Below, in pieces: positions 40,882-52,075 of a DNA stretch of 64,000 nt. The notes under the pieces were generated by a model. That model did no database searches. It saw only the letters and a list, made by a program, of their open reading frames with translations, and was not told the DNA's origin. The stretch comes from Tahibacter harae (GTDB lineage: Bacteria; Pseudomonadota; Gammaproteobacteria; Xanthomonadales; Rhodanobacteraceae): the NCBI RefSeq assembly GCF_024437735.1, contig NZ_JANFQO010000005.1, positions 62,001 to 126,000 on the forward strand. Direction: 5' to 3'. A program made the position numbers and the translations under genes. The first letter of the stretch is position 1; each line of letters starts with the position of its first letter.

Positions 40882-41703
40882 TCAGCCGCGGTCGGTGAAC
40901 GGCACCAGGCGCTTCCAGGTGCTGCGCTTGGGCGGGTACTCGCCCTTGAGATAGGGGTGTTCGGGGTAGTTCAGTTCCAGCACGCGGCGCGCGTCGCTGC
41001 TGAGCTTTTCCTGGCCCAGGCGGGCATAGGCTTCGGTCATCACCGCCAGGGCGTCGCCGGCCTGGGGCGTGCGCTGGTAGTTCTCGACCACTTTCTCGGC
41101 GCGGTTGGCCGCGGCCACGTAGGCCTTGTGGCGCAGGTAGAACAGGGCAACGCCGATCTCGGCCTGGGCCATGTTGTTGCGCAGGTAGATCATGCGCTGG
41201 CGCGCGTCGTTGACGTAGCGGCTTTCCGGGTAGCGCTTGACCAGCTCGCCGAAGTCCTCGAACGACTGCAGGGCGTAGGCCTGGTCGCGCTTGGTCTCGT
41301 CGCGGCTCAAATAGCGTTCGAGCAGGCCGTCGGAGCGGCCGAAGTTGATCAGGCCGCGCAGGTAGAAGGCGTAGTCGATGTGCTTGTGGGTGGGGTAGGT
41401 CTTGATGAAGCGGTTGACCGAGGAATAGGCCTCTTCCTGCTTGTGGTCCTTGTACTGGGCATAGGCCAGTTCCAGCTGGGCCTGCTCGGTATAGGGGCCG
41501 AACGGGAAGCGCGCGATCAGGCGCTCGTAGGTCTTGGTGGCGCGGGCCAGGTTGTTGCGCTGCAGGGCCTCCTTGCCGATGGCATAGACCTGATCCACCG
41601 GAAGGGTCTCGACCGGATTGTTCTTCTTGCCCCCGCGGGTACAGGCGCCCAGGGCCAGCAGGGCGGCAAGGAAAATCAGGCGGATCAGCAGGGAAACTCG
41701 CAT
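40882..41703 (-). CDS. bamD: Outer-membrane assembly lipoprotein BamD
   Basis: The 273-residue lipoprotein has a signal peptide with lipobox LGAC (Cys21) and five TPR-like repeats, with [21 protein letters not shown] typical of BamD/ComL. It is the essential partner of BamA in inserting outer-membrane beta-barrel proteins. The start at 41703 places a short basic region before the hydrophobic core. It diverges from rluD with an 82-bp gap; this bamD-rluD-pgeF arrangement is conserved in Gammaproteobacteria. Confidence 0.95.
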   Translation of the reverse strand: MRVSLLIRLIFLAALLALGACTRGGKKNNPVETLPVDQVYAIGKEALQRNNLARATKTYERLIARFPFGPYTEQAQLELAYAQYKDHKQEEAYSSVNRFIKTYPTHKHIDYAFYLRGLINFGRSDGLLERYLSRDETKRDQAYALQSFEDFGELVKRYPESRYVNDARQRMIYLRNNMAQAEIGVALFYLRHKAYVAAANRAEKVVENYQRTPQAGDALAVMTEAYARLGQEKLSSDARRVLELNYPEHPYLKGEYPPKRSTWKRLVPFTDRG

Positions 41704-41785
41704 GGTACGGCCACGCTCTGCGAAAATGCGGGCCGCGATCATAGCCCAAAGAATCCAGCCTCGCCCCGGCCAGGCCAAATCCCGC

Positions 41786-42778
41786 ATGAATGAAGCCAGC
41801 TCAACCCTGACCGTGGAAATCCCCTTCCAGTATGCCGGCCGACGTTTCGACCAGGTGCTGGCCGAACTGTTTCCGGACTATTCCCGCTCCCGCCTGACCG
41901 GCTGGATCAAGTCCGGCGACGCCCTGCTCGACGGCGCCCAGGTCGCGCCGCGGCAGCTGGTCAAGGGCGGCGAACAGGTCAGCCTGGTCGCCGTGGCGGC
42001 GCAGGAAGTGCCCATGGCGCCCGAGGCCATCGCCCTGGACATCCGCTACGAGGACGCCGACGTCCTGGTCATCAACAAGCCGGTGGGCCTGGTCGTCCAC
42101 CCCGGCGCCGGCAACCCGGCCGGCACCTTGCAGAACGCCCTGCTGCACTACGATCCGGGCCTGGTGGAGATCCCCCGCGCCGGCATCGTGCATCGCCTGG
42201 ACAAGGACACCTCCGGCCTGATGGTGGTCGCGCGCAGCCTGCGCGCGCATACCTCGCTGGTGGAACAGCTGTCCGAGCGCGCCATGCACCGCCAGTACGA
42301 GGCCCTGGTGATGGGGCCGATGATCTCCGGCGGCTCGGTGGACGCGCCCATAGGCCGCCATCCCAAGGACCGGGTCAAGCAGGCCATCGTCGACGAACCC
42401 GCCGGCCGCCCGGCGGTGACTCACTACCGGGTGCGCGAACGCTTCCGCGCCCATACCCTGGTGCAGTGCAACCTGGAAACCGGCCGCACCCACCAGATTC
42501 GCGTGCATATGGCGCATATCCGCCACCCGCTGGTCGGCGACACCCTGTACGGCGGCGGCCTGCGCCTGCCCAAGGCGGCGACGCCGGAACTCACCGAGGT
42601 GCTGCGCGCCTTCAAGCGCCAGGCCCTGCACGCGGAGCGGCTGGAATTCGCCCATCCGGTCGGCGGCAAGACCGTCGCCGTCGAAGCCGAGCGGCCGGCC
42701 GACCTGGCCGGCCTTGTGCTGGCGCTGCGCGCCGATACCAAGGTCAATGGCGAAGCCGACAACGCGAGGCGGCGCTAG
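41786..42778 (+). CDS. rluD: 23S rRNA pseudouridine synthase D
   Basis: The 330-residue protein has an N-terminal S4 RNA-binding domain (about residues 17-65) and an RluA-family catalytic domain with [11 protein letters not shown], where the Asp is catalytic. RluD makes pseudouridines 1911, 1915 and 1917 (E. coli numbering) in helix 69 of 23S rRNA. It is followed after 3 bp by the PgeF fusion gene. Confidence 0.95.
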   Translation: MNEASSTLTVEIPFQYAGRRFDQVLAELFPDYSRSRLTGWIKSGDALLDGAQVAPRQLVKGGEQVSLVAVAAQEVPMAPEAIALDIRYEDADVLVINKPVGLVVHPGAGNPAGTLQNALLHYDPGLVEIPRAGIVHRLDKDTSGLMVVARSLRAHTSLVEQLSERAMHRQYEALVMGPMISGGSVDAPIGRHPKDRVKQAIVDEPAGRPAVTHYRVRERFRAHTLVQCNLETGRTHQIRVHMAHIRHPLVGDTLYGGGLRLPKAATPELTEVLRAFKRQALHAERLEFAHPVGGKTVAVEAERPADLAGLVLALRADTKVNGEADNARRR

Positions 42779-42781
42779 GCC

Positions 42782-44275
42782 ATGCCGGCGGGCCGGGACA
42801 GCAGCACGGCGGTGCCCGGCGTCGTGATCCCGGACTGGGAACTGCCGCCCGGCGTGCGCGCCGCGGTCAGCACGCGCTGGCTGCCCGGGGTATCGCCTTC
42901 GCCCTTCGAGGCCGGCAATCTGGGCGCCCGCTGCGGCGATGAACTGGAAAACGTCGCCGCCAACCGCGCCGTGCTGCGGCGCGGGCTGGATCTCCCGTCC
43001 GAGCCCGTCTGGCTGCGCCAGGTCCATGGCGTGGACGTGTTCGACGCCGCCGCGCCCGGCGTGGCCGGCCGCGACCCGCATGCCGACCCGGTCGCCGATG
43101 CGTCCTACAGCCGCGACTCCGGCATCGTCTGCGCGGTGCAGACCGCCGACTGCCTGCCGCTGCTGATCTGCAGCGGCGACGGCACTGAGATCGCCGCCGT
43201 GCATGCGGGCTGGCGCGGCCTGGCGGCCGGCGTGATCGAGGCCACCCTGGCGCGCTTCAGCGCGCCGCCGGCACAGCTGCGGGTCTGGCTGGGCCCGGCC
43301 ATCGCCGCGGCCAGCTACGAGGTCGGCGAGGACGTGCGCGCGGCCTTCCTCAGCGCGCATCCGCATGCGGCGGCCGCCTTCACCGAAACCCGTCCCGGCC
43401 ATTGGCTGTGCGACCTGTACGAGCTGGCGCGGCAGCGTCTGCGGGCGGCCGGCGTGCATTCGGTCAGCGGCGGCGGTTTCGATACCTTTACCGATGAGCG
43501 CTTCTACTCGCACCGGCGTGCGCGGCCGACCGGGCGTTTCGTCAGCCTGATCTGGCGCGAATCGCGCGACATTGATTACGCCGGCAACGGCACCGCGGAC
43601 CGCGCACTGGCGGCACGGGTGCGCGCGTCGCGGCTGACGTTCCCGCGGCTGCTGGGCCGGGAGTTCTCCCGCCTGCCGCTGACCGTGCAGACCCTGCACC
43701 TGGCCGGCGGCACGCACCGCTACCAGGGCGAAGTGGATATCCGGCGCAACCGCAATCCGCTGGCGCGCCTGTGCGGCTTCGCCACCAACCTGCCGCCGGC
43801 CATGAGCGCGGCGCCGCTGGCGGTGGAAATCGCCGCCGCACCCGAGGGCGAGCGCTGGCGCCGCGATTTCGGCGGCTATCCCATGCAGTCGCGCCTGTGG
43901 CGCAAGGCCGGCCGCCTGTGCGAGCGGCTGGGCCTGGTCACCTTCGCCTTTGCCCTGAGCGTGGAGGAGGGCGCCCTGTGCTGGCGCGTGCAGAAGGTCA
44001 GCGCGCTGGGCCTGCCGCTGCCGGCGCGCTGGTTCCGCGGCGTCTATGCGCGCGAGTACGAAAACGCCGGCCGCTACTGCTTCGAGGTGGCTGCCGCGCT
44101 GCCGCTGGCGGGCGAACTGGTGCACTACCGCGGCTGGCTGGCGGTGGATACGTCGTCGGGCGCCGGCGATGCCTTGCCCCGGGTGGACCAGCGCCATGAG
44201 CCCGACCTCGAAGGCGCCGATTCCGGCCGCCGCGACGGCGATTACGACACTGACGGCGGCAGTGACGGCGACTGA
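42782..44275 (+). CDS. pgeF: PgeF/YfiH-type multicopper-oxidase-like domain fused to DUF4166
   Basis: The 497-residue protein joins two domains without a break. Residues about 15-257 are the laccase-domain family (PgeF/YfiH), with [19 protein letters not shown] and AAVHAGWRG supplying the His-Cys-His zinc site. Family members normally end at the SLIW segment seen here near residue 257. PgeF removes wrongly made L-Ser-containing peptidoglycan precursors in E. coli. Residues about 285-470 match DUF4166, with FPRLLG, WRRDFGG and the [10 protein letters not shown] segment, followed by an acidic tail. I see no frameshift at the junction. DUF4166 is usually fused to saccharopine-dehydrogenase-like proteins; such a protein lies convergently 21 bp away. 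Confidence 0.9.
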   Translation: MPAGRDSSTAVPGVVIPDWELPPGVRAAVSTRWLPGVSPSPFEAGNLGARCGDELENVAANRAVLRRGLDLPSEPVWLRQVHGVDVFDAAAPGVAGRDPHADPVADASYSRDSGIVCAVQTADCLPLLICSGDGTEIAAVHAGWRGLAAGVIEATLARFSAPPAQLRVWLGPAIAAASYEVGEDVRAAFLSAHPHAAAAFTETRPGHWLCDLYELARQRLRAAGVHSVSGGGFDTFTDERFYSHRRARPTGRFVSLIWRESRDIDYAGNGTADRALAARVRASRLTFPRLLGREFSRLPLTVQTLHLAGGTHRYQGEVDIRRNRNPLARLCGFATNLPPAMSAAPLAVEIAAAPEGERWRRDFGGYPMQSRLWRKAGRLCERLGLVTFAFALSVEEGALCWRVQKVSALGLPLPARWFRGVYAREYENAGRYCFEVAAALPLAGELVHYRGWLAVDTSSGAGDALPRVDQRHEPDLEGADSGRRDGDYDTDGGSDGD

Positions 44276-44296
44276 GGCGCCGGTGGCGTCGCCGCG

Positions 44297-45415
44297 TCAG
44301 CCGTAGCGCGTGCGGATCGCAAAGCCGCCCAGCGATGCCAGGCATTCCTCCAGGGTGAACAGATCCACGCAGGCCCGCGCGCCGCGCCGGGCGATTTCGC
44401 CGCGCGCCAGCTTGCCGGCGATCACCACCGCCGGGGTGGCCGGAATCTGCGGCCCGTCGCCGTCCGCGGCGGCGATCTCCCAACAGCGCTGCAGCGGCCG
44501 GCCCTGCGCATCCAGGCCGTGCAGTTCCACATGCATGGCGCCGCAGTCGCTGCCGGCGCGCAGGAACCATTCGCTCGCGCGCTTGAGCGTGCCGGCGTGG
44601 GCGGCCAGGTCGCGCACCAGCCCGGCGCGCACCAGCCAGGACAGCAGCCACAGGCCGAAATGCAGGCGCCGCAATTCCAGCCCGGCACGGAAGCTGAGTT
44701 CGGCCAGGCCGTAGCGGACCGGGAAAAGGTCCAGGTCGGGCACGTCGCAGGCGGCCAGCCAGCGCAGGCCGGCGCCGGCGTAGCGCCGCCGCTGCAACTG
44801 CTGCCAGCCATGGACGGCGTACTCTGCGCCGCCGCGGCGCCAGGGCAGCGGCCGGCCGACATAGCTCAGGATCGCCGCGACCGTGGCCAGCCCGCGCTCG
44901 GTGCGGTTGCCGGGGCTGATGCCCATGTGCACGCCGTGCAGTGCGGCGAAATCCCCGCGGTAGCGGTCGACCACGGCGGCGCTGAGTCCCGGCACGCTGC
45001 TCGCGCCGCAGACCGCCAGGAGATGGTGCTCGTGCGCCAGCGCGTCCAGCGCCGGGCCGAAGTCGCGCACATAGTCGCGGCCGTCGGCCAGATCGACGTA
45101 GTGCGCACCGGCAAGCAGGCATTCGCGCGGCACGGCGTGATCGCGGCCCTGGAACGGGCCGGCGCAATTGATGACGAGGTCGGGTCGCTCCGCGCGCAGC
45201 AGGGCGGCCAGTCCGGCGGATTGCGCATCGACTGCGACGGCCGTCAGTTCGGCGCGGCAGTCCGCCGCTGCACGCAGCGTATCGGCCAGCCGCTGCGCCT
45301 GCCGCGCGTCGCGTCCGGCCAGCAGCACGCGCCAGCCGGCCTCGCGCGCCAGGCGGGCGGCGATGCGCGCGCCGAACAGGCCGTAGGCGCCCAGCAGCAG
45401 TACGCTCCAGCGCAT
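44297..45415 (-). CDS. Saccharopine-dehydrogenase-like NAD(P)-binding protein
   Basis: The 372-residue protein opens with [14 protein letters not shown], a Rossmann GxxGxxG-type motif, and contains [14 protein letters not shown] and [12 protein letters not shown], as in saccharopine dehydrogenase-like proteins of unknown substrate. It ends without the DUF4166 domain that related proteins often carry at the C-terminus. It converges with the PgeF-DUF4166 gene. Its start at 45415 gives the canonical N-terminus. Reaction and substrate are unknown. Confidence 0.8.
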   Translation of the reverse strand: MRWSVLLLGAYGLFGARIAARLAREAGWRVLLAGRDARQAQRLADTLRAAADCRAELTAVAVDAQSAGLAALLRAERPDLVINCAGPFQGRDHAVPRECLLAGAHYVDLADGRDYVRDFGPALDALAHEHHLLAVCGASSVPGLSAAVVDRYRGDFAALHGVHMGISPGNRTERGLATVAAILSYVGRPLPWRRGGAEYAVHGWQQLQRRRYAGAGLRWLAACDVPDLDLFPVRYGLAELSFRAGLELRRLHFGLWLLSWLVRAGLVRDLAAHAGTLKRASEWFLRAGSDCGAMHVELHGLDAQGRPLQRCWEIAAADGDGPQIPATPAVVIAGKLARGEIARRGARACVDLFTLEECLASLGGFAIRTRYG

Positions 45416-45548
45416 AAGCGCTCCCGTTGTGGAAAGCGCCGATGCTAGTGCGGCGGCGCGCGCTTGGCAGCGGGCGCACGCCAGGACGCACCAGGCGGAT
45501 GACCGCGTTGCGGCCGCCGTTCGCGCCGAAAACAGCGCCGCGCCCGGG

Positions 45549-45576
45549 TTGAATCGCCGCGGCCGCGGCCACATTG
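45549..45576 (+). promoter_or_regulatory. Candidate sigma-32 heat-shock promoter of clpB
   Basis: TTGAAT at 45549-45554 is followed 14 bp later by CCACATTG at 45569-45576, close to the sigma-32 consensus (CTTGAA and CCCCATNT). It lies 49 bp before the clpB start. ClpB is a classical heat-shock gene, which supports the prediction. Confidence 0.5.
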
Positions 45577-45624
45577 ATCCGCCATCGCCGGCTGCGCCGG
45601 CCCTCTCTTTTTCCCGGGTGATCC

Positions 45625-48228
45625 ATGCGTCTGGACAAGTTCACTTCCCGTTTGCAGCAAGCACTGGCCGATGCGCAAAGCCTGGCCGTCGGGCGCGACC
45701 ACAACATGCTGGAACCGCTGCACCTGATGGCCGCGCTGCTGGACCAGCAAGGCGGTTCCACCGTGCCGCTGCTGGCCCAGGCGCAGATCAACGCGCCGCT
45801 GCTGCGCCAGCGCGTGGCCGAGGCGCTGCAGCGCCTGCCGCAGATCAAGGGCCAGGAAGGCCATGTGAATGTGTCGGGCGATCTCAACCGCCTGCTCAAC
45901 CTCAGCGACAAGCTGGCCCAGCAGCGCGGCGACCAGTTCATCGCCAGCGAGCTGTTCGTGCTCGCGGCACTGGAAGACAAGGGTGAACTCGGCAGCGCGC
46001 TCAAGGCCGCCGGCGCGAACAAGGCGGCGCTGGAAGCCGCCATCGACAAGATGCGCGGCGGCGAGAAAGTGCAGTCCGAAGGCGCCGAGGAACAGCGCCA
46101 GGCGCTGGAGAAATACTGCGTAGACCTCACCGCCCGCGCCGAGAGCGGCAAACTCGATCCGGTGGTCGGCCGCGACGAGGAAATCCGCCGCACCATCCAG
46201 GTGCTGCAGCGGCGCACCAAGAACAACCCGGTGCTGATCGGCGAACCCGGCGTGGGCAAGACCGCCATCGTCGAGGGGCTGGCCCAGCGCATCGTCAACA
46301 ACGAAGTGCCGGAAAACCTGCGCGACCGCCGCGTGCTCAGCCTCGACATGGGCGCGCTGATCGCCGGCGCCAAGTTCCGCGGCGAATTCGAGGAACGCCT
46401 CAAGGCCGTGCTCAACGACCTGGCCAAGCAGGAAGGGCGGGTGATCCTGTTCATCGACGAGCTGCACACCATGGTCGGCGCCGGCAAGGCCGAGGGCGCC
46501 ATGGATGCCGGCAACATGCTCAAGCCCGCGCTGGCCCGCGGCGAGCTGCATTGCATAGGCGCGACCACGCTGGATGAATACCGCAAATACGTGGAAAAGG
46601 ATGCCGCGCTGGAGCGCCGCTTCCAGAAAGTGTTCGTGGGCGAGCCCTCGGTGGAGGACACCATCGCCATCCTGCGCGGCCTGAAGGAGCGCTACGCCGT
46701 GCACCACGGCGTGGAGATCACCGATCCGGCCGTGGTCGCCGCGGCCACCCTGTCGCACCGCTACATCGCCGACCGCCAGCTGCCGGACAAGGCCATAGAC
46801 CTCATGGACGAGGCGGCCTCGCGCATCCGCATGGAGATCGATTCCAAGCCCGAGGAAATGGACCGGCGCGAGCGCCGCCTGATCCAGCTCAAGATCCAGC
46901 GCGAGGCGCTGAAGAAAGAGAAGGATCCGGAATCCATCCAGCGCCTGGCCGATCTGGAAAAAGACATCGCCGTGCTGGAGCGCGAGTTCTCCGACCTGGA
47001 AGAAGTGTGGAAATCGGAAAAGGCGACTTTGCAGGGCGCAACCAGGATCAAGGAGCAGATCGAGCAGGCGCGCCTGGAACTGGAAGCCGCCCAGCGCCAC
47101 CAGGATTTCGCGCGCATGAGCGAGATCCAGTACGGCCGCCTGCCGGAACTGGAAAAACAGCTCAAGGCGGCGCAGGAAGCCGAGAAGGTTGGCTTCACTC
47201 TGCTGCAGGACAAGGTCACCGCGGAGGAGATCGCCGAGGTGGTCGCGCGCTGGACCGGCATCCCGGTCAGCAAGATGCTCGAAGGCGAGCGCGAGAAACT
47301 GCTGCGCATGGAGGACGAACTGCACAAGCGCGTGATCGGCCAGGGCGAGGCCGTGCGCGCGGTCAGCGATGCGATACGCCGCGCGCGCGCCGGGCTGTCG
47401 GATCCTAACCGGCCTTCCGGCTCGTTCCTGTTCCTCGGTCCCACCGGCGTGGGCAAGACCGAACTGTGCAAGGCGCTGGCGGATTTCCTGTTCGATTCCA
47501 CCGACGCGCTGGTGCGCGTGGACATGTCCGAGTTCATGGAAAAGCACTCGGTTGCGCGTCTGATCGGCGCGCCGCCGGGTTATGTCGGCTATGAGGAAGG
47601 CGGCTATCTCACCGAGGCCGTGCGCCGCCGGCCCTACAGCGTGATCCTGCTGGACGAGGTGGAGAAAGCCCATCCGGACGTGTTCAACGTGCTGCTGCAG
47701 GTGCTCGACGATGGCCGCCTGACCGACGGCCAGGGCCGCACGGTGGATTTTCGCAACTGCGTGATCGTGCTGACCTCGAACCTGGGCTCGCAGCTGATCC
47801 AGGAAGCGGCCGGCATCGGCGGCGAGGAAGGCTATACCCAGATCAAGGCTGCGGTGATGGGCGTGGTGCAGGCGCAGTTCCGGCCGGAGTTCATCAACCG
47901 TCTGGACGAGATTGTCGTGTTCCGCCCGCTGGAAGCGGCGCAGATCCGCGCCATCGCGCGCATCCAGACCGCCAGCCTGGCCAAGCGCCTGGCCGAGCGC
48001 CAGCTGCGCCTGGAGATCAGCGACGCGGCGCTGGACCTGCTCGGCCAGGCCGGCTTCGACCCGGTCTACGGCGCGCGGCCGCTGAAGCGGGCGATCCAGC
48101 AGCAGCTGGAAAACCCGCTGGCGCGGCAGATCCTCGAAGGCCGCTTCGCGGCCGGGGAGACGGTCACGGTCGATGCCCAGGGCGGCCATCTGGTGTTCGG
48201 CAGCGCTGCGCCGGCGGCGCTGGCCTGA
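45625..48228 (+). CDS. clpB: ATP-dependent disaggregase ClpB
   Basis: The 867-residue Hsp100 has an N-terminal double Clp-N repeat (about 1-150), AAA+ domain 1 with GEPGVGKT, a long coiled-coil middle domain (about 405-525, rich in Lys/Glu/Arg) and AAA+ domain 2 with GPTGVGKT. With DnaK it resolubilises protein aggregates after stress. The middle domain and absence of a ClpP-docking IGF loop fit ClpB rather than ClpA. Opposite-strand frames over 800 codons long here are shadows. Confidence 0.97.
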   Translation: MRLDKFTSRLQQALADAQSLAVGRDHNMLEPLHLMAALLDQQGGSTVPLLAQAQINAPLLRQRVAEALQRLPQIKGQEGHVNVSGDLNRLLNLSDKLAQQRGDQFIASELFVLAALEDKGELGSALKAAGANKAALEAAIDKMRGGEKVQSEGAEEQRQALEKYCVDLTARAESGKLDPVVGRDEEIRRTIQVLQRRTKNNPVLIGEPGVGKTAIVEGLAQRIVNNEVPENLRDRRVLSLDMGALIAGAKFRGEFEERLKAVLNDLAKQEGRVILFIDELHTMVGAGKAEGAMDAGNMLKPALARGELHCIGATTLDEYRKYVEKDAALERRFQKVFVGEPSVEDTIAILRGLKERYAVHHGVEITDPAVVAAATLSHRYIADRQLPDKAIDLMDEAASRIRMEIDSKPEEMDRRERRLIQLKIQREALKKEKDPESIQRLADLEKDIAVLEREFSDLEEVWKSEKATLQGATRIKEQIEQARLELEAAQRHQDFARMSEIQYGRLPELEKQLKAAQEAEKVGFTLLQDKVTAEEIAEVVARWTGIPVSKMLEGEREKLLRMEDELHKRVIGQGEAVRAVSDAIRRARAGLSDPNRPSGSFLFLGPTGVGKTELCKALADFLFDSTDALVRVDMSEFMEKHSVARLIGAPPGYVGYEEGGYLTEAVRRRPYSVILLDEVEKAHPDVFNVLLQVLDDGRLTDGQGRTVDFRNCVIVLTSNLGSQLIQEAAGIGGEEGYTQIKAAVMGVVQAQFRPEFINRLDEIVVFRPLEAAQIRAIARIQTASLAKRLAERQLRLEISDAALDLLGQAGFDPVYGARPLKRAIQQQLENPLARQILEGRFAAGETVTVDAQGGHLVFGSAAPAALA

Positions 48229-48238
48229 GCTGTTCCCG

Positions 48239-48269
48239 CCGCGGCGGCATGAAAAGCCGGCCGCCGCGG
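48239..48269 (+). repeat. Hairpin downstream of clpB
   Basis: Ten-base arms CCGCGGCGGC (48239-48248) and GCCGCCGCGG (48260-48269) flank an 11-base loop, starting 10 bp after the clpB stop. No T-tract follows. It may act as a terminator or 3'-end stabiliser. The rest of the gap to 48467 shows nothing recognisable. Confidence 0.4.
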
Positions 48270-48467
48270 TGAGGCCGGGACCGGCGGCGCGGCCTCCGCA
48301 CCGCCGCCGGTTCGCCGGGGTTGCGGCCGTGCGGCCTGGAAAGGCGCGTATTGCGGCGGTCGCAAGCGGTTCCGACGCCCGCAACGCTTGAAAACCCGCC
48401 GCTGGCACGCACAATGCGGGCCGCTTTCCCGCGGCTGGCGGGAGAATTCCGTCATCCAGGTGCTGCA

Positions 48468-48776
48468 ATGCCCATCTACGAATTCGAATGTACCGACTGC
48501 GGCAAGCGTTTCGACCGCCTGCAGAAACTGTCCGACCCCGATCCCACCGACTGCCCGGCCTGCAGCCGCGCCAGCGTGCGCCGGCGCGTTACCGCCCCGG
48601 CCTTCCGCCTGGCCGGCTCGGGCTGGTACGAGACCGACTTCAAGAAGGACGGCGACAAGAAGCGCAATCTGGCCGAAGGCGGCGAGTCCAAGGCCGAGCC
48701 AGCCAAAAGCGAACCCGCCAAGAGCGACGCCGGCGCCAGCGCCGCGCCGGCATCCAGCGATAAGCCGGCAGGCTGA
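48468..48776 (+). CDS. FmdB-family zinc-ribbon protein
   Basis: The 102-residue protein has two CxxC pairs (CTDC near residues 8-11 and CPAC near 34-37), the FmdB regulatory zinc-ribbon, and a low-complexity Ala/Lys/Glu/Ser tail. FmdB-like proteins are found upstream of aspS in many proteobacteria, as here. The molecular role is not established. The start gives the family-typical MPIYEFEC. Confidence 0.88.
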   Translation: MPIYEFECTDCGKRFDRLQKLSDPDPTDCPACSRASVRRRVTAPAFRLAGSGWYETDFKKDGDKKRNLAEGGESKAEPAKSEPAKSDAGASAAPASSDKPAG

Positions 48777-48888
48777 GAGCCGGCTGGCGCCAGGCTGAAT
48801 ACCGACCGGGACCGGGCACCGTCGTTCACGTTCAGGTTGACGTCGCACGCCGTACACTAGCGCCGCGTTCAGCCATAAGGAGAAGGTG

Positions 48889-49449
48889 ATGATTACGCGA
48901 GTGCTTGGTTTTGCAGCCGTGGTACTGGGCGCGCTGTCCGCGCCTTCGGTCGTGCAGGCGCAGCCCGGCTACGGCGGCGGCCGCGACACGGTCGAATGCC
49001 GCAGCCAGGACTATCGCTACAACCGCTGCGACGTGGGCTGGCGCGATGCCCGTCTGGTGCGCCAGCTGTCCGGAGCCCACTGCGTGCGCGGCCAGACCTG
49101 GGGCATAGACCGCAACGGCAGTATCTGGGTCGACCGCGGCTGCGGCGCCGTTTTCGCCGAAGCCGGCCGCGGTGGCGGCGGTGGCTGGGGCGGTGGCGGT
49201 GGCGGTGGTGGCGGCGGCTGGCGTCCCGGTCCGGACTGGGACCGCGACATCCGCTTCGTCTGCCAGAGCCGCGACTTCCGCTACAACATGTGCCAGGTCG
49301 ACGTCGGCCGCGGCGGCGATGTACGCATCGTGCGGCAGATCTCCGACACGCGCTGCGTCCTGGGTCGCACCTGGGGCTACAACCGCGCCGGCGTGTGGGT
49401 GGACGGCGGCTGTGCTGCGGAGTTCGAGGTCGAGCGCCGCTGGCGCTGA
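48889..49449 (+). CDS. Secreted DUF3011 protein with a Gly-rich linker
   Basis: The 186-residue protein starts at the ATG spaced correctly after AAGGAGA. It has a signal peptide ending at VVQA (about residue 24). The mature chain contains two related four-cysteine repeats (about 36-90 and 120-178), each with a CRSQDYRYNRC-like start and a WVDxGC ending. They are joined by a Gly/Trp linker of about 25 residues. The family is DUF3011, common in xanthomonads. Disulfide bonding inside each repeat is likely. Function is unknown. Confidence 0.85.
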   Translation: MITRVLGFAAVVLGALSAPSVVQAQPGYGGGRDTVECRSQDYRYNRCDVGWRDARLVRQLSGAHCVRGQTWGIDRNGSIWVDRGCGAVFAEAGRGGGGGWGGGGGGGGGGWRPGPDWDRDIRFVCQSRDFRYNMCQVDVGRGGDVRIVRQISDTRCVLGRTWGYNRAGVWVDGGCAAEFEVERRWR

Positions 49450-49478
49450 GCCTGCGGTTTCGAGTCTTTGCTCCATTT

Positions 49479-49512
49479 CCGGCCGTCTTCCCGCTGCGGG
49501 GAAGGCGGCCGG
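49479..49512 (+). terminator. Candidate terminator after the DUF3011 gene
   Basis: A long imperfect stem (CCGGCCGTCTTCCC against GGGGAAGGCGGCCGG) with a short CGCTGC-type loop begins 30 bp after the stop. The downstream sequence is only moderately T-rich (CTTAGTTCCTG). Confidence 0.45.
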
Positions 49513-49530
49513 CTTAGTTCCTGCGCTTGT

Positions 49531-49559
49531 TTGCAGCGCACCAAATTCCTCCGTAGGAT
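49531..49559 (+). promoter_or_regulatory. Candidate sigma-70 promoter for aspS
   Basis: TTGCAG at 49531-49536 and TAGGAT at 49554-49559 are 17 bp apart. The -10 matches at four of six positions and the -35 at three. It lies 55 bp before aspS, just after the hairpin. Confidence 0.3.
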
Positions 49560-49613
49560 TCCGGCCTTTCCGCCTGTATCGGGCGGGCACCCCATTCCGG
49601 AGCCCTGAAGCGT

Positions 49614-51386
49614 ATGCGCAGCCATTACTGCGGTCTCGTCGACGAGACCCTGATCGGTCAGACCGTCACCCTGTGCGGATGGGCCGATACCCGGCGTGAC
49701 CATGGCGGCGTGATCTTCATTGATCTGCGCGATCACGAAGGCATTGTCCAGGCGGTGATCGAGCCGGACAACGCCGCAGCGTTCAAGCAGGCCGAAGGCG
49801 TGCGCTACGAATTCTGCCTGCGCATCGTCGGCACGGTGCGCGCGCGTCCGGCCAGCCAGGTCAACGACCGCCTGCGCACCGGCAAGATCGAAGTCGTCGC
49901 CGACAGCGTCGAAGTGCTCAACAGCGCCGCGCCGCTGCCGTTCATGCTGGATGACAACGTCGGCGAAGATGCACGCCTGCGCTACCGCTACCTCGATATC
50001 CGCCGCCCGGACATGCAGCGCAAGCTGCGCATGCGCACGCGCCTGGTCTCGGCGCTGCGGCACCACCTGGACGCCAAGGGTTTCCAGGACATCGAAACCC
50101 CGATCCTGACCAAGGCCACGCCGGAAGGCGCGCGCGACTACCTCGTGCCCAGCCGCGTGCATCCGGGCGAATTCTTCGCCCTGCCGCAGTCGCCCCAGCT
50201 GTTCAAGCAACTGCTGATGATGGCCGGCATGGACCGCTACTACCAGATCGCGCGCTGCTTCCGCGACGAGGACCTGCGCGCCGACCGCCAGCCCGAATTC
50301 ACCCAGCTCGACATGGAGTTCGCCTTCGTCGGCGAGCGCGACGTGCAGGATTTCGTCGAGAACATGATCCGCAGCATCTTCAAGCAGGTGGTCGATGTCG
50401 ATCTCGACGCCGAATTCCCGCGCATGACCTATGCCGAGGCCATGCGCCGCTACGGCTCGGACAAGCCCGACCTGCGCATCGACCTGGAACTGGTCGATGT
50501 CGCCGACGCGGTCAAGGATTGCGACTTCAAGGTGTTCTCCGGCCCGGCGAATGATGCCGGCGGCCGCGTCGCCGCGCTGCGCGTGCCCGGCGGTGCCGAA
50601 CTCACCCGCAAGCAGCTCGACGACTACGGCGTCTATGTGCAGAAGTACGGCGCCAAGGGCCTGGCCTGGATCCGCATTGACGATCTGGACAAGGGCCGCG
50701 AAGGCCTGACCTCGCCCATCGTCAAGTTCCTCGGCGACGACGCGGTCAAGGCCATCTTCGCCGCGGTCGGCGCACGCACCGGCGACGTGATCTTCTTCGG
50801 CGCCGGCCCGTACAAGACCGTCAGCGATTTCCTCGGCGCGCTGCGTCTGAAGGTCGGCCGCGATCTGGGGCTGGTCGCCGAAGGCTGGCGTCCGCTGTGG
50901 GTGGTCGACTTCCCCATGTTCGAATACGACTTCGACGCCAAGCGCTACGTCGCCCTGCATCATCCGTTCACCGCACCCAAGGTCGACGATGTGGCCGACC
51001 TGCGCGCCAATGCGGAGAACGCGGTCGCCCGCGCCTACGACATGGTGCTCAACGGCAACGAGATCGGCGGCGGCTCCATCCGTATCCACCGCCCGGACAT
51101 GCAGAGCACGGTGTTCGACCTGCTCGGCATCGGTGCGGAAGAGGCCGAGGCCAAGTTCGGCTTCCTGCTCGACGCGCTCAAGTACGGCGCGCCGCCGCAC
51201 GGCGGCATCGCCTTCGGCATCGACCGCATCGCCGCGCTGATGGCCGGCACCGAGTCCATCCGCGATGTGATCGCCTTCCCCAAGACCGCCAGCGCGCAGT
51301 GCCTGCTCACCTCGGCGCCTTCGGCCGTGGCCGAGGCGCAGTTGCAGGAATTGCACGTGCGCGTGGTCAAGCCGGTGAAGGGCTGA
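49614..51386 (+). CDS. aspS: Aspartyl-tRNA synthetase
   Basis: The 590-residue protein is a bacterial-type class II AspRS. It has an N-terminal OB anticodon-binding domain (about 1-105), motif 2 ([14 protein letters not shown]), the bacterial GAD insertion (about 290-415) and motif 3 ([13 protein letters not shown]). It charges tRNA-Asp. His30 in the RRDHGG segment is of the type reported in non-discriminating AspRS (His31 in Pseudomonas numbering), which would also charge tRNA-Asn if a GatCAB amidotransferase exists; this is an inference from a single position. Confidence 0.97.
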   Translation: MRSHYCGLVDETLIGQTVTLCGWADTRRDHGGVIFIDLRDHEGIVQAVIEPDNAAAFKQAEGVRYEFCLRIVGTVRARPASQVNDRLRTGKIEVVADSVEVLNSAAPLPFMLDDNVGEDARLRYRYLDIRRPDMQRKLRMRTRLVSALRHHLDAKGFQDIETPILTKATPEGARDYLVPSRVHPGEFFALPQSPQLFKQLLMMAGMDRYYQIARCFRDEDLRADRQPEFTQLDMEFAFVGERDVQDFVENMIRSIFKQVVDVDLDAEFPRMTYAEAMRRYGSDKPDLRIDLELVDVADAVKDCDFKVFSGPANDAGGRVAALRVPGGAELTRKQLDDYGVYVQKYGAKGLAWIRIDDLDKGREGLTSPIVKFLGDDAVKAIFAAVGARTGDVIFFGAGPYKTVSDFLGALRLKVGRDLGLVAEGWRPLWVVDFPMFEYDFDAKRYVALHHPFTAPKVDDVADLRANAENAVARAYDMVLNGNEIGGGSIRIHRPDMQSTVFDLLGIGAEEAEAKFGFLLDALKYGAPPHGGIAFGIDRIAALMAGTESIRDVIAFPKTASAQCLLTSAPSAVAEAQLQELHVRVVKPVKG

Positions 51387-51439
51387 GACTGACCGGCGGC
51401 GGCTTGCCTGGCAGGCCGCTGCACGCGCAGGATGCAGGC

Positions 51440-52075
51440 ATGAATGACGAGGCGGTCATCCTGGTACACGGTGTCTGGATGCGCGCATTCAGCCTGTTGC
51501 TGTTGCGCCGGCGCCTGCGCGAAGCCGGCTTCCACACCGAATTGTTCGACTATGCCAGCGTGCTGGGCGGCGGCGAACGCAGCCGCGCGCGGCTGGAGCG
51601 GCGCATCCGCGCGCAGAACGCGGCCAAGGTGCACCTGGTCGGCCACAGCATGGGCGGGCTGCTCGCGCTGCAGACGGTGCAGCACCTGCCCGGCGGTCTC
51701 AGCGGCCGCATCGTCTGTCTCGGTTCGCCGCTCAACGGCAGCGCGGTCGCGCGCCGCATCGCCGGACTGGGCGGCGGCCGCCTGCTTGGCGGCAGCCGCC
51801 AGCCTTTGTGCGAAGGTCTGCCGGCGCGGGCGCCGGCCGGTGGCGTCGGCGTGCTTGCCGGCACGCGCGCACTGGGCCTGGGCCAGCTGGCCGGCATTTT
51901 CGACGAACCCAACGACGGTACCGTGGCCGTGGCCGAGACGCGCTGGGCCGGCGCCGACGCGCACCGCGAAGTCGCCACCTCGCATACCGGCCTCACGGTG
52001 TCGCGCGAAGCGGCGCAGCTGACGGTGAATTTCCTGCGTTCGGGCCGCTTCGACGCGGGAGCGGCCGCGGCATGA
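51440..52075 (+). CDS. Lipase-like alpha/beta hydrolase
   Basis: The 211-residue protein has HGVW (oxyanion region, near residues 9-12) and GHSMGG, with the nucleophile Ser. PNDGTVAV holds the likely acid and TSHTG the His. No signal peptide is present, so it is probably cytoplasmic. The ruvC start overlaps its stop (ATGA at 52072), which couples it to the Ruv genes. Substrate is unknown. Confidence 0.85.
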   Translation: MNDEAVILVHGVWMRAFSLLLLRRRLREAGFHTELFDYASVLGGGERSRARLERRIRAQNAAKVHLVGHSMGGLLALQTVQHLPGGLSGRIVCLGSPLNGSAVARRIAGLGGGRLLGGSRQPLCEGLPARAPAGGVGVLAGTRALGLGQLAGIFDEPNDGTVAVAETRWAGADAHREVATSHTGLTVSREAAQLTVNFLRSGRFDAGAAAA

